Shown piece by piece: positions 1-8,616 of a DNA stretch of 19,697 nucleotides. A program made the position numbers and the translations under genes. Source of the stretch: Candidatus Aenigmatarchaeota archaeon (GTDB lineage: Archaea; Aenigmatarchaeota; Aenigmatarchaeia; Aenigmatarchaeales; Aenigmatarchaeaceae); NCBI GenBank assembly GCA_011773475.1, contig WVXN01000086.1, forward strand, positions 1 through 19,697, given 5' to 3'. The notes under the pieces are model-generated. The model saw only the letters and a list, made by a program, of their open reading frames with translations. It did not search any database and was not told the DNA's origin. Numbering within the stretch: the stretch's first letter is position 1; every line of letters starts with the position of its first letter.

Positions 1-74
1 CATCACCAAAACAAATCTTTATAAATGAAAATAAGCTTAAATTGCTTTCTGTTTAATTATTACACAGTGGTAAT

Positions 75-203
75 GTGCACCCAATACAAATCAGATTAAC
101 AAGAGAATTGATAGAAAAAGTTGATAAATTAATAGAAAAAGGTTTGTATCCTAATAGATCTGAAGCAATAAGAGACGCTGTTAGAAAGTTGAGAGTCAAA
201 TAA
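75..203 (+). CDS. Ribbon-helix-helix (CopG/Arc-type) regulator, tandem copy 1
   Basis: This 42-residue protein reads from a GTG start: a short beta strand (IQIRLT), then two helices (RELIEKVDKLIEKG and SEAIRDAVRKLR) joined by YPNR. That is the minimal ribbon-helix-helix fold, in which a dimer places paired strands in the DNA major groove; family proteins can be as short as about 45 residues, so it looks complete. The start is set by alignment with the ATG of the copy at 272, where both continue as HPIQ. A GGTAAT just before the GTG may be a weak ribosome binding site, and TTTATAAA at 18-25 a TATA box. The target is unknown. It could autoregulate or form mixed dimers with its neighbour; that is inference. 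Confidence 0.82.
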   Translation: MHPIQIRLTRELIEKVDKLIEKGLYPNRSEAIRDAVRKLRVK

Positions 204-271
204 TTCTTGAAAATCAAATTACCTTCGTAATTGAAAATAGATTTAAATCTTTTTCTATCTAATAGGTTTAT

Positions 272-403
272 ATGCATCCTATTCAAGTAAGATTAACAAG
301 AGAATTGATAGAAAAGATTGATAAGTTAATTGAAACTGGTTTGTATCCTAACCGTTCTGAAGCTGTAAGGGATGCTGTTAGAAGGCTAAGGGTTTTTGCT
401 TAA
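272..403 (+). CDS. Ribbon-helix-helix (CopG/Arc-type) regulator, tandem copy 2
   Basis: This 43-residue paralogue of the protein at 75-203 has the same strand-helix-helix layout (IQVRLT, then two helices around GLYPNRSEAVRDAVRRLR). Roughly 34 of 41 aligned residues are identical; differences are mostly conservative (I/V, K/R) plus K to T before GLYP, and the last residues change from VK to VFA. It starts with ATG, 68 bases after copy 1 ends. A TATA-like ATTTAAAT at 241-248 lies about 25-30 bases upstream and no Shine-Dalgarno site is seen, so it probably has its own promoter and a leaderless transcript. The DNA target is not evident. The fold call is strong; the cellular role is unknown. Confidence 0.83.
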   Translation: MHPIQVRLTRELIEKIDKLIETGLYPNRSEAVRDAVRRLRVFA

Positions 404-432
404 TTCTTTAAAAAAGATTAAAAAAGAAAAAG

Positions 433-717
433 TTAGTCGTAGTAAAACTGACTCAAATCGTTTGAAATGTCTTCTTGAATCTGGCTATTAAAATCTGTTT
501 GCTCTACTGACATTTTGTTCAACTCTTCTAGTATTAATGCTTGGTATTCTTCACTAATAACTGAAGCTGCCTCTTCAGGTTCTGTTGTAATTTCTGTTGT
601 TGGCTCAGTGGTTGGGGTAGTAGTTGGAGTTGGACCTGTAGTTGGAATAGTAAAAAGGTAGGCTGCTATTACTATCAAAATTATTACAATTATGCCTATT
701 ATTATTTTTGAATTCAT
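433..717 (-). CDS. Small membrane-anchored protein with Thr/Pro/Glu-rich stalk
   Basis: This 94-residue protein begins MNSK, chosen over an in-frame ATG 21 bases upstream because AAGGTGG lies directly before it, overlapping the end of the preceding gene (stop at 719-721). Residues about 4-24 form one hydrophobic helix (IIIGIIVIILIVIAAYLF). A low-complexity Thr/Pro/Glu stretch follows (residues about 26-48), typical of an extracellular stalk, and then a predicted helical, acidic C-terminal part (EEYQALILEELNKM) ending in FYYD. No family is recognised. Tight coupling to the exported protein encoded just upstream suggests they act together at the cell surface; this is inference. A Thr-rich stalk would be a plausible O-glycosylation site. 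Confidence 0.72.
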   Translation of the reverse strand: MNSKIIIGIIVIILIVIAAYLFTIPTTGPTPTTTPTTEPTTEITTEPEEAASVISEEYQALILEELNKMSVEQTDFNSQIQEDISNDLSQFYYD

Positions 718-718
718 T

Positions 719-1339
719 TTACCACCTTGGATAAGCAAATGTCACAAATGTATACTCAATGTTATTAAAGTTCAATATACCTCCCCATACCCGAGGATCA
801 GCAGTAGCTTCTTCAATTGCATTTGTTTTCTTTGTTACTGTTATGTCACCAACTTTCTCAGAATTGTTTTCACAATCTTCAGCAGATGTGTTTACTTTTT
901 TACAGGCTGTATAATTTGGTATTGTCTTTATGTCTGCTGATGCTGTACTATTAGAAACTTCAATGTTTGTCAAAAGATAGTTGGTTTTACCAATTCTTAT
1001 TCTTCCTTTCTTAATTAAAGTTCCTTCATCTTGAAGTGCATTTTGTATTTCTGCTCTTACCTGCGACCAGTCTGTTGTATTTGAACCAGAAATTATATTC
1101 TTTATTCTGTTTGTTGCTAATATTCTTACATTAGTTATGTGCCATTTAGCAGTTACATATGTATCAGCTGTAAAACCTATACCGTATCCATGGAGTACTG
1201 GATGAAAGTAGTTTTTTAGCATTGTTTTAAAGGCTGTTCTTTGATTACCTGTTATTGATGGCAGTTTTCTAGCATAAACAATATAAGCTGAAACACTAAC
1301 CATTAATACTATTAAGACCAAAGCTAACATTTTTTTCAT
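719..1339 (-). CDS. Exported protein of unknown function with many N-glycosylation sequons
   Basis: The 206-residue product starts with a signal peptide or single anchor (MKKMLALVLIVLMVSVSAYIV, residues 1-21) and is otherwise soluble. The mature part has at least five N-x-S/T sequons (NTT, NST, NYT, NTS, NNS) and two cysteines, C-K-K and D-C-E, flanking a segment of about ten residues, which could form a disulfide. These features fit an extracellular, glycosylated protein. No family or catalytic motif is recognised. A GTGAT element just upstream of the ATG may be the ribosome binding site, and a TTTTAAATTA stretch about 30 bases upstream could be the TATA box. Its stop codon is one base short of the ATG of the stalk protein, so the two are probably one transcript. 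Confidence 0.72.
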   Translation of the reverse strand: MKKMLALVLIVLMVSVSAYIVYARKLPSITGNQRTAFKTMLKNYFHPVLHGYGIGFTADTYVTAKWHITNVRILATNRIKNIISGSNTTDWSQVRAEIQNALQDEGTLIKKGRIRIGKTNYLLTNIEVSNSTASADIKTIPNYTACKKVNTSAEDCENNSEKVGDITVTKKTNAIEEATADPRVWGGILNFNNIEYTFVTFAYPRW

Positions 1340-1383
1340 ATCATCACTTTGATAGATTTGATTTTGTAATTTAAAAAGTTTGT

Positions 1384-2196
1384 TTAAAAACAGAATTCAT
1401 ATTTCAAATCATATTTTTGGAATAATTCGATTAATCTTTTTCTAAATTCTCTATAATATTCACTTCCATCAAACAAAACTTCTTTCCATTTATTAACCAA
1501 ATCAGGATAATGCTCTTCTAAAACTTTTTTGATTTTTTTCCAATGATTAGGACCCTTTATGTTTAATCTGTCAATAACAATGTAATCTGGTTTAGCCATT
1601 GAAAATCTGTGAATTGTTTTTTCTAAATTAACGTCACTTATGAAAGGTAATAAAGGACCAAAAAATATGTAAGTTTTTACTTTAGATATTTTTAGGTAAC
1701 TTAATACTTCTAATCTTTTTTCAGGGGAAGGAGTTCCTGGCTCAAAAACTTTAGCAGCTTTCTCATCTAAAGTTGTAATTGTTAATCCTACCTCACAATT
1801 CATTTTTTTAAGCAAATCTAAATCTCTCAGAACTAGAGTAGATTTGGTTAAAATTGAAACAAGGAATTTTGGTGGTTTTAGTTTTTCAAGTAATCTTTTT
1901 GTTATTTTATAGTTTTTCTCTAGATCCTGATAGGGGTCTGTTACACTGCTCATTAAAATATGAAAACTAGTAATATCGCCTTTTTTATGTCTTTCTATTT
2001 GCTTTTCTAAAACTTTTACAGCATTGACTTTCACATCAACAAATTTTCCCCATTCTCTTTTTTCTCTTAATACAAAGGGAGCATAACAATAAACACAATT
2101 ATGAGAACAGCCTGTATAAGGATTTATAGAATAATCAGTTCCATAAAGTCCTGACTTGCTCATTATTGTTCTACATTTTTTCTCTTTTACTTCCAT
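1384..2196 (-). CDS. Radical SAM protein, SplB-like (COG1533)
   Basis: The 270-residue protein carries the radical SAM cluster CxxxCxxC as C30-S-H-N-C34-V-Y-C37 followed by YAP, preceded by GTDYSINPYTG. That start is characteristic of the COG1533 group related to spore photoproduct lyase SplB. These enzymes bind a 4Fe-4S cluster and cleave S-adenosylmethionine to a 5'-deoxyadenosyl radical; the substrate of archaeal members is mostly unknown. The conserved TDPYQ and FEPGTPSPEKRL segments, also typical of this group, are present. Its ATG overlaps the end of nreA by 10 bases, so the two are translationally coupled. Pairing with a PCNA-binding repair protein supports a DNA or nucleic-acid repair role, but direct photoproduct repair is not shown by the sequence. 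Confidence 0.9.
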   Translation of the reverse strand: MEVKEKKCRTIMSKSGLYGTDYSINPYTGCSHNCVYCYAPFVLREKREWGKFVDVKVNAVKVLEKQIERHKKGDITSFHILMSSVTDPYQDLEKNYKITKRLLEKLKPPKFLVSILTKSTLVLRDLDLLKKMNCEVGLTITTLDEKAAKVFEPGTPSPEKRLEVLSYLKISKVKTYIFFGPLLPFISDVNLEKTIHRFSMAKPDYIVIDRLNIKGPNHWKKIKKVLEEHYPDLVNKWKEVLFDGSEYYREFRKRLIELFQKYDLKYEFCF

Positions 2197-3434
2197 TTTT
2201 TCACTTTTAAAAAATCTGTTATCTTTCTTTGATGCAAAGTATCTCTAATAACATTAGAGCAATCTACCCAATCTCTAATTGGTATTTCAAGTTTCTCTGA
2301 TATATAGTTTAAAGTTTCATTTAAAGTTGCAAATTTCATTGGTTTGTTTTTAACAGCTTGCCTAACTGCTTCCCTTACATTCCAAACACCAACAGGCATT
2401 ATATAACCTGGATGCGCTTCTCTTAAAACCACAACTCCTGCCTGTCTTTTTTCTTTATTTAACAATTCATTAACAGCGGTCCTGCTTGCAAAATAACATC
2501 CACCTATATCTGGATAGTCTTTTCTACCTTCATAAAATTCATAATCAGAAAACATTGCTATCTCCACATCATCTGGGTTCCATAATGTTTTTGGATACCA
2601 AGCTTCTATTAATTCATAACACCATTCTCTAGGTATTAACAAAACAATCCATCTGTTATCTAATTGAACATGCTCATAAACCCTGAACTCGTTTATTATT
2701 GGATAGTTTTTTGTATATCCTATCATATTTTTAGATATGATATCATCAACAGCAGTGATACTCCACCGGGTTGGAACAAATCTTCTGTTTTTTCCAATGC
2801 CAAATGCTCCAACTGAAAATGCTTTTTGTATTTTAGAAACCAGAATTTTGTTTTTATACAAACTTATGACAGCATCTTTTGCTTTAAGGTCTTTATCATA
2901 AAATGCTTTTTCAATTCTTTTATTGAATTTGTAATTTCCAACATCCAGTTTGATCAAAGGTGCTGATGGACCGAATGGTTGAACCTCGCTGTGGAGAGCA
3001 ATTCTTCCTTTTGGTTTTGTTTTGAACTGAACTTCAGCATCCGGTGAGTTCTCTGCTAATGCGATTTCCCTTGTTCTTTCAATAATTTTTCCATCAAAAT
3101 TTTTTATATGAGTTAAATATTTTCCTCTTACTAGTTTGAATCTAAAATTAACTATTTCTTCAATTGATTTTCCTGTCCACAATTCAGGTGTGTCCATTAT
3201 GCTTGTATCTCCATATTCTGGAGGCAGCATTGGTCCTACAAAAACTTTTGGATAATTGAATCTTCCAACAAAAACAGAAGGAGGTGAAGATCCTTCTAAA
3301 TATGTAGAGTCAATTAGTGGTCTAACTTTAGTTTGAACATAAAATTTAATAAGAATAGGACACCTCTCTTTGCCACACCATAGTCTTCCCTTACATTTTG
3401 CACATAGAGAATAGTCTGAAGAAAAAAATTTCAT
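2187..3434 (-). CDS. nreA: Archaeal Nre-family DNA repair protein with C-terminal PIP box
   Basis: The 415-residue protein matches the archaeal Nre (novel repair) family in length and architecture. An N-terminal cysteine set (C11, C14, C20, C25, in LCAKCKGRLWCGKERCP) looks like a zinc-binding finger, followed by the family's conserved segments (for example SSPPSVFVGRFNYPKVFVGP and PELWTGKSIEEI). Near the C terminus Q402-R-K-I405-T-D-F408-L409 fits the PCNA-interacting PIP motif, as known for Nre proteins. Family work in haloarchaea links NreA to DNA damage tolerance; the enzymatic activity is not established. It is transcribed divergently from the 1698-residue surface protein. A TATA-like ATAAATAA at about 3456-3465, about 25 bases upstream and without a ribosome binding site, suggests a leaderless transcript. 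The radical SAM gene overlaps its 3' end. Confidence 0.9.
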   Translation of the reverse strand: MKFFSSDYSLCAKCKGRLWCGKERCPILIKFYVQTKVRPLIDSTYLEGSSPPSVFVGRFNYPKVFVGPMLPPEYGDTSIMDTPELWTGKSIEEIVNFRFKLVRGKYLTHIKNFDGKIIERTREIALAENSPDAEVQFKTKPKGRIALHSEVQPFGPSAPLIKLDVGNYKFNKRIEKAFYDKDLKAKDAVISLYKNKILVSKIQKAFSVGAFGIGKNRRFVPTRWSITAVDDIISKNMIGYTKNYPIINEFRVYEHVQLDNRWIVLLIPREWCYELIEAWYPKTLWNPDDVEIAMFSDYEFYEGRKDYPDIGGCYFASRTAVNELLNKEKRQAGVVVLREAHPGYIMPVGVWNVREAVRQAVKNKPMKFATLNETLNYISEKLEIPIRDWVDCSNVIRDTLHQRKITDFLKVKKWK

Positions 3435-3464
3435 ACTAAGAATTGTTATTAGAATTATTTATTT
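3421..3464. promoter_or_regulatory. Divergent promoter cassette, copy 1
   Basis: This stretch lies between nreA (minus) and the 1698-residue surface protein (plus) and includes the first codons of nreA. It matches 9979-10022 at 41 of 44 positions. Both copies end 37 bases before the ATG of a giant surface protein. AT-rich elements (ATTTATTT on plus, ATAAATAA on minus) are candidate TATA boxes for both directions. Confidence 0.6.
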
Positions 3465-3501
3465 ATGAAAAGTTTTTATTATAGAAGTTTAAATAATTAT
3501 T

Positions 3502-6500
3502 ATGAGAAAATGGGTTTTTATTTCATTTCTTATTTTAATCTTTATTTCTATGAATTCATTCTCCGCTTATGCCTGGACTCTTTCTGATTTCAATGGAGAA
3601 AAAATGGATTATGCTTGGTGGTTAAAAGCAGATTATGGGGTATACCACATAGACGACGATGAAGGTTTGAAAGAAAAGAGTGGTGTTGTAAATGATGCGC
3701 TACTTTATCTTGCCTTCGGGTCCGATGAGTCATCAAGTTTTGCTAGTGGAAAAACAGTAAAAAATGCTTACAAAGACCAGATGCTTCAATTTGTTAGCGA
3801 AGGTACCGGTTTCGGTGGTGATAGTGACAGAGTTCTAACAAGCATTGTTGAATCTTATCTGTATATTAGGGATGAAGGAATTTTTAATTTAAGTCAACAG
3901 GAAGATTTGGAACAGTTCTTCCTGCATTGGGCAGATGTAAATGCTGGAGAAGAACATGGTCATCAATTTGTACCACATGCATTAGCAGCTGTTGTGAGTT
4001 ATACTCTTGATACAACCCGAACTAGTGTCGACTACTCTAGTGATGTCAATCGTCTTTGTAACTATGCTCAAAACAATGCTCTGGATTTTGGTGAAACATG
4101 GGGTCCCATCGAAAACTCAGCTCATTACAATCCATTCGTTTTCATAAGTATGTTAAGAATTTCTGTATATTGTAACAATGGCAATTTCCCAGAAAGTCAT
4201 AAGACAAATTTGAAAAAGGCAGTTGATTGGACATTAAAAGTTTACCCACATAATGGATTTACAATGTCTTTTGGTGAAACATGGTCTGTAGACCATGTAA
4301 GACAGTTGTTTTCATTCCTTATTGCAGGCGCATATTATTTGGATGATGGCGATTTTGAAAATGTGAAAATTGCAAGAAATGCTAAATGGCTTTCAAACAT
4401 GATATTTAATTATGGAATTACACACATCGATATTTACGAAAATATTAATTTCTATAATGAATGGAAAGGTGGTGTAAGAGGAGAACCGATGTTAATATGG
4501 AAGTATGCAAAAGATTCCATTGATCCGTTAAAACCGAAGATTATTGATTATGGTTCAATGGCTATTAATGGAGAAATGGGTGATTCTTATTTGGGATACT
4601 TACCCCACGATTATAAACTTGATAAGGTTGTTCATAGAGATGGTTGGGAAACTGATTCATTCTATCTATTGTTGGATATTGCACCTAATAGTGAAGTTGG
4701 AAAAAGCAAACCCTATGCTAACAGCATTGTCAATTTTGTGTACGGAAACGAGGCCTTTAGTACAGGTAAAACTTGGGATAGGTATTTTACAGACTGGAAT
4801 CTCAGAAATGTCATCTCTCATTATGAAGATAAATGGAATGCGGAACTTGAATTCATACATAATTTTAATGAATATTCTGCAAGCAAAACAAAAGAAGGAA
4901 GTTGGAATAGGTATGTTAGTTTTGTGAAAGATAATTCATATTCAGTAATGTTTGATTTTGCATCGTCTTCTGGTACAGCTTACTGGCATTTTGTGAGTGA
5001 TTCAGTTCCAACTTGGGACTCTGATAAGGTCAAACTAAAAAGAGGAAATTATGAGATGAATATATACTATCCAAACAATCACGGTTGGTATTCGATCTCA
5101 CATTACGATGATGATTTTTATAGAACATATGGAAGTGATAATAAAGCAATATGGTATGTAGACACTCCGTCAAGAGAATTAGAACTTACAGGTGCAAGAA
5201 CATGGGCTGTTGTTCTTTATCCAGATAGAGGTCCTGACCCTTCTATTACTGCAATCAATCCTAATAACAAGTATCCAGATGTAGTGGGTGTGAAGCTTGT
5301 TCATTCAGGTTATACAGATTGGCACGGTGCTAGGAACAACGAAATTGGAACCTACAAGTATGATGATGTGGAGACTGATTCTGAACTATTCTTTGCCAGA
5401 AGAACGGGCGACGACTGGGACATATCAATTGTAAGCGGTAGTCTAGTTAAAGTACCGGTAAGCACTGAACCTCTAACTGTAAAATTCAATGATGCAATTA
5501 TCACTACATGGGATTATTCCTCCGGCATATTGACCATAAACCTTGGAGGTGAAAGGAGTGGTGTAATCTCTATTACTTCTACTCCTATTGAGGATGATTT
5601 AGTTGGTTACTGGAAGTTTGATGGAAACACTCAAGATTTTTCTGATTACAACAATCATGGAACACCCTTTGGTAACCCAACGTGGTCTACTGATTGTATT
5701 TCTGGTTCTTGTATAAATTTTGATGGAGATGGTGATTATGTTAGAGCAACTACAAATGGTATGTTGAATTATCAAGGAACCATTGCTCTATGGGCAAAGA
5801 CTTCAAATGTGCCAAGTGGAAGAGCTTACATGTTCTCTCATAGAGAAGAAAGTGAAATTAATAGTAGAATATATCTTTTTAACTTAAACGGTAAATTTAA
5901 CATTGGTCTTGGTGATGATTCAGCTGAGGATACAGGTTATACTTTTACTGTTAATCAATGGGATCATTTTGCATTAACGTGGTCAGGAGCAAATTACAAT
6001 GCGTATGTAAACGGCGAACCTGTTAAACCTGGTAGCACGTCTACGCCAACAAGCATAGCATCATATCTTTACATGGGTAGCTATCTTGGAACGCAAGAAT
6101 ACTTTAATGGTAAAATTGATGAAGTTAAAGTCTTCAACAGAGCATTATCATCAAGTGAAATAGAAGCGGAGTATGATGGTAGTAATTGTTCTACAAGATG
6201 CCAAGATTTAGATTATGGTTCAGGAGTTTGTAAAGATTATAATCCAGGATTAGAAGAAAGGAAAACATCAATGGCCACAATTATTGCTAATTGGGACACA
6301 ACCATTCCAGATTCAGAGTGGTGGGAAATGGGTACCATGGTTGCAATATCAAGAATGTGGCTTAATTATAGAGTTGACGATGCTAATGAATGGTTCGAAC
6401 AAGTAACAGACAGAGAAGGAACTGAGAAAGAGATTAAACCATCAGAAGAGGAACACTACTATGAAAAATATCCTAATCCTAACGGTTATGACTATGATTT

Positions 6501-8598
6501 TGTTACTACATTTATTATTCGCGCTTATTTTCAATTCAGAGATGATCCAAGATTAACAGATGCAGCAAGAAACAATATGAGAGATGTTTTAGAATTTAGA
6601 GCTGGTACTCCCACATGCCAATTAGAAGGAAGAGAAGGAGAACCGCTGTGTTATTCAGAAAATCACAATGCTATGATAGCTTCTGCTGGCTATTTCGGAA
6701 ATGTAATAACTGGAGGAGACAATACAGCTAACGAGCAGTGGCTCATTGATTTTCTTGATGATAAGTTAGAATATCATTACCGCGAATTTAATTCACCAAC
6801 TTATATGGGTTCAGAATTTCGTGTTTTATGGAATCTTTATGACTTTGCTCCAAGTAGCACCTTGAGAAGCAAAGCAAAGACTGTTTTAGACATGTTGCTT
6901 GCTGAACATGCAGTAATTAATGTTGCTGGAATGAGAGGAGGTCCGTTTTACAGATATTATGGCGATAAAGTTGTTGACCAAAGTAGTGACTATATTTATA
7001 GGATTTCTCAAATTTATTTTGATACACCTGGTGATTATGAAAGTACACCGTTCCCAAGAATATTTGCTATGTTTTCTTCGTATGAAGTGCCAAGGAATAT
7101 TTTAGATTTGGCAAAAGCGAATAAAGAACCTTTTGTGTTTAAATCTAGAAGAAAACTCTCTTATACATATAATAATATACCTACCTATTTCTATGTAACT
7201 CCACATGCTGTTCTAGCAACAGCACAAGGCGATTATCCTGATAGGTATATGTGTGATACACGCACAGGCTGCAGATCACATATTTGGGACATTAGTTTTG
7301 GTACATCACCAAGAAAGGTAATTTTTTCAGGAGATGAATATGAACTAGATGGAGATCCTGCGTATGATGAGGCAGATGCAGTTCAAAAGAAAAATATTTT
7401 GATAACATCTCGAAGCGAGACAATAAATTATGTTGGTGTAACACCAGTTTATGAAGATGGATGGACATTTGTTCAAGAAGATAAAACATTTGTTGCAATT
7501 AAAGAATTATCTAATGGTAGAATATTAGTAGAGGTAAGAGACGCTGATGACTATGGGCAATCATTTAGTTCATTCAAGTCAGACATAAAAGATAACGCTT
7601 TGACAGTTTCTGGAGATAGTGTGACTTATGAAAATACTTTTGGTGAAACAATAGTATCTCCTACAATATATACAATAGAGGGTGATTCATTTTTATATAA
7701 GAAATTTGATAGTCCATATCTTGATTCTGATTGGGGAAGTAGAAATATTAACATTATTTTTAGCAATGGTGAAGAGGTTTGTGGAGAACTAGAAGAAGAT
7801 ATAGATGAAACGGGTTGTGATGTTGGTGAAACGTGTTGTTGCTTGCCCGGAGAACCAACATCATGTGAGATTCTTTTGGAAAGAGTTCAAGATCATCTTA
7901 ATACAGAATGTTGTCAATCAGGATACGATACAGTTGCTGATGTGAACAAGGATGGTGATATTAATGTGATAGACATGAGTATTGTTGTTGGACATAGAGA
8001 TGCAGGAGATGAGACATGGTGTGATGAAAGATTGAGTGATTATAGCAGTCCTTGCAGTTGTGGTGGAGGTGGTTGTCCAATCCTCAAGGTGTGGAATGGT
8101 GAAGAGTTTGTTGAAATTGAAAAACTGGACATACATGCTCCTGAGTATCAGGATAAGACGGTTACTACTAGTTTCAATATGAAAGTAATCAATGGAAACT
8201 ATGAAATCATACTAGATGAGGCTGCTTATATTCCATTGGATGGAAGTCATATTGATTATGTTAAGCTGACGGATGAATCAGGGAAAGAATGTGAATTGAT
8301 ATCAGCTGTCCATTCTAAACATGGAGATGTGTTGTCATACTTGGTAGAAAGTGATGATATGAGAATACAAACATTCCCAAGTGAAAATATTAAGTTAATA
8401 TATGCTGATTGTTCTGGCGATAGATTTGATTTTGTTATAGAGGGATATAACAGAATACCAGGACCTCTGAAAATGGCATGGTATACAATGCCATATTTAA
8501 TGGAAGTTGTGATTCCGTTTGTTAGTTTTGTTATTCTGGCTTTGATTGAGATTTTAGTATTGGGATTGATAATTAGTAAGTTACATAAAAAGAAATGA
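3502..8598 (+). CDS. Giant surface polysaccharide-lyase-like protein with LamG and dockerin-like modules
   Basis: This 1698-residue protein begins with a signal peptide (residues 1-25, ending SAYAW). Residues about 26-350 form a helical region with PIENSAHYNPF (N205, H208, Y209) and then beta-rich sequence to about 690 (HRDGWETDSFYLLLDIAP), resembling heparinase II/III and alginate-lyase folds. A LamG/concanavalin-like domain follows (about 697-893). A second helical, toroid-like region (about 900-1300) contains SENH (1052-1055) and EFNSPTY (1095-1101), followed by more beta sequence. The tail has a Cys cluster, a dockerin-like calcium loop (DVNKDGDINVID, about 1480-1491), a CPILKVWNG domain, MAWYTMPY (1658-1665), a membrane helix and KLHKKK. 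The likely role is lyase or hydrolase action on acidic polysaccharide at the cell surface; substrate is unknown. The canonical second lyase His region is not clear. Confidence 0.82.
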   Translation: MRKWVFISFLILIFISMNSFSAYAWTLSDFNGEKMDYAWWLKADYGVYHIDDDEGLKEKSGVVNDALLYLAFGSDESSSFASGKTVKNAYKDQMLQFVSEGTGFGGDSDRVLTSIVESYLYIRDEGIFNLSQQEDLEQFFLHWADVNAGEEHGHQFVPHALAAVVSYTLDTTRTSVDYSSDVNRLCNYAQNNALDFGETWGPIENSAHYNPFVFISMLRISVYCNNGNFPESHKTNLKKAVDWTLKVYPHNGFTMSFGETWSVDHVRQLFSFLIAGAYYLDDGDFENVKIARNAKWLSNMIFNYGITHIDIYENINFYNEWKGGVRGEPMLIWKYAKDSIDPLKPKIIDYGSMAINGEMGDSYLGYLPHDYKLDKVVHRDGWETDSFYLLLDIAPNSEVGKSKPYANSIVNFVYGNEAFSTGKTWDRYFTDWNLRNVISHYEDKWNAELEFIHNFNEYSASKTKEGSWNRYVSFVKDNSYSVMFDFASSSGTAYWHFVSDSVPTWDSDKVKLKRGNYEMNIYYPNNHGWYSISHYDDDFYRTYGSDNKAIWYVDTPSRELELTGARTWAVVLYPDRGPDPSITAINPNNKYPDVVGVKLVHSGYTDWHGARNNEIGTYKYDDVETDSELFFARRTGDDWDISIVSGSLVKVPVSTEPLTVKFNDAIITTWDYSSGILTINLGGERSGVISITSTPIEDDLVGYWKFDGNTQDFSDYNNHGTPFGNPTWSTDCISGSCINFDGDGDYVRATTNGMLNYQGTIALWAKTSNVPSGRAYMFSHREESEINSRIYLFNLNGKFNIGLGDDSAEDTGYTFTVNQWDHFALTWSGANYNAYVNGEPVKPGSTSTPTSIASYLYMGSYLGTQEYFNGKIDEVKVFNRALSSSEIEAEYDGSNCSTRCQDLDYGSGVCKDYNPGLEERKTSMATIIANWDTTIPDSEWWEMGTMVAISRMWLNYRVDDANEWFEQVTDREGTEKEIKPSEEEHYYEKYPNPNGYDYDFVTTFIIRAYFQFRDDPRLTDAARNNMRDVLEFRAGTPTCQLEGREGEPLCYSENHNAMIASAGYFGNVITGGDNTANEQWLIDFLDDKLEYHYREFNSPTYMGSEFRVLWNLYDFAPSSTLRSKAKTVLDMLLAEHAVINVAGMRGGPFYRYYGDKVVDQSSDYIYRISQIYFDTPGDYESTPFPRIFAMFSSYEVPRNILDLAKANKEPFVFKSRRKLSYTYNNIPTYFYVTPHAVLATAQGDYPDRYMCDTRTGCRSHIWDISFGTSPRKVIFSGDEYELDGDPAYDEADAVQKKNILITSRSETINYVGVTPVYEDGWTFVQEDKTFVAIKELSNGRILVEVRDADDYGQSFSSFKSDIKDNALTVSGDSVTYENTFGETIVSPTIYTIEGDSFLYKKFDSPYLDSDWGSRNINIIFSNGEEVCGELEEDIDETGCDVGETCCCLPGEPTSCEILLERVQDHLNTECCQSGYDTVADVNKDGDINVIDMSIVVGHRDAGDETWCDERLSDYSSPCSCGGGGCPILKVWNGEEFVEIEKLDIHAPEYQDKTVTTSFNMKVINGNYEIILDEAAYIPLDGSHIDYVKLTDESGKECELISAVHSKHGDVLSYLVESDDMRIQTFPSENIKLIYADCSGDRFDFVIEGYNRIPGPLKMAWYTMPYLMEVVIPFVSFVILALIEILVLGLIISKLHKKK
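7843..7952 (+). repeat. 110-base near-identical module, copy 1 (with 13480-13589)
   Basis: Positions 7843-7952 match 13480-13589 with a single mismatch (C at 7931 against G at 13568); the first 88 bases are identical. It encodes the shared segment PGEPTSCEILLERVQDHLN followed by a Cys-Cys pair and the start of the dockerin-like calcium loop. Identity at synonymous positions points to recent duplication or gene conversion between the two surface-protein genes. Confidence 0.93.
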
Positions 8599-8613
8599 TA
8601 TATATTTTTTCTA
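8599..8613 (+). terminator. T-run terminator after the 1698-residue surface protein
   Basis: Directly after the TGA lies TATATATTTTTTCTAT. Archaeal transcription commonly ends at oligo-T tracts without needing a hairpin. It occupies most of the 18-base gap to the convergent protease gene. Confidence 0.45.
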
Positions 8614-8616
8614 TAG

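Noticed and set aside
25..99. ATG frame overlapping the first ribbon-helix-helix gene
   Set aside because: It is out of frame with the clear 42-residue regulator, stops after 24 codons and resembles nothing; the GTG frame aligns with the copy at 272.
53..286. 77-codon minus-strand open frame
   Set aside because: It is antisense to the tandem regulators and has no start signals; its openness follows from the duplicated AT-rich genes.
4544..4927. 127-codon frame inside the large lyase gene
   Set aside because: It is a plus-strand out-of-frame shadow of a well-supported domain, with no start signal.
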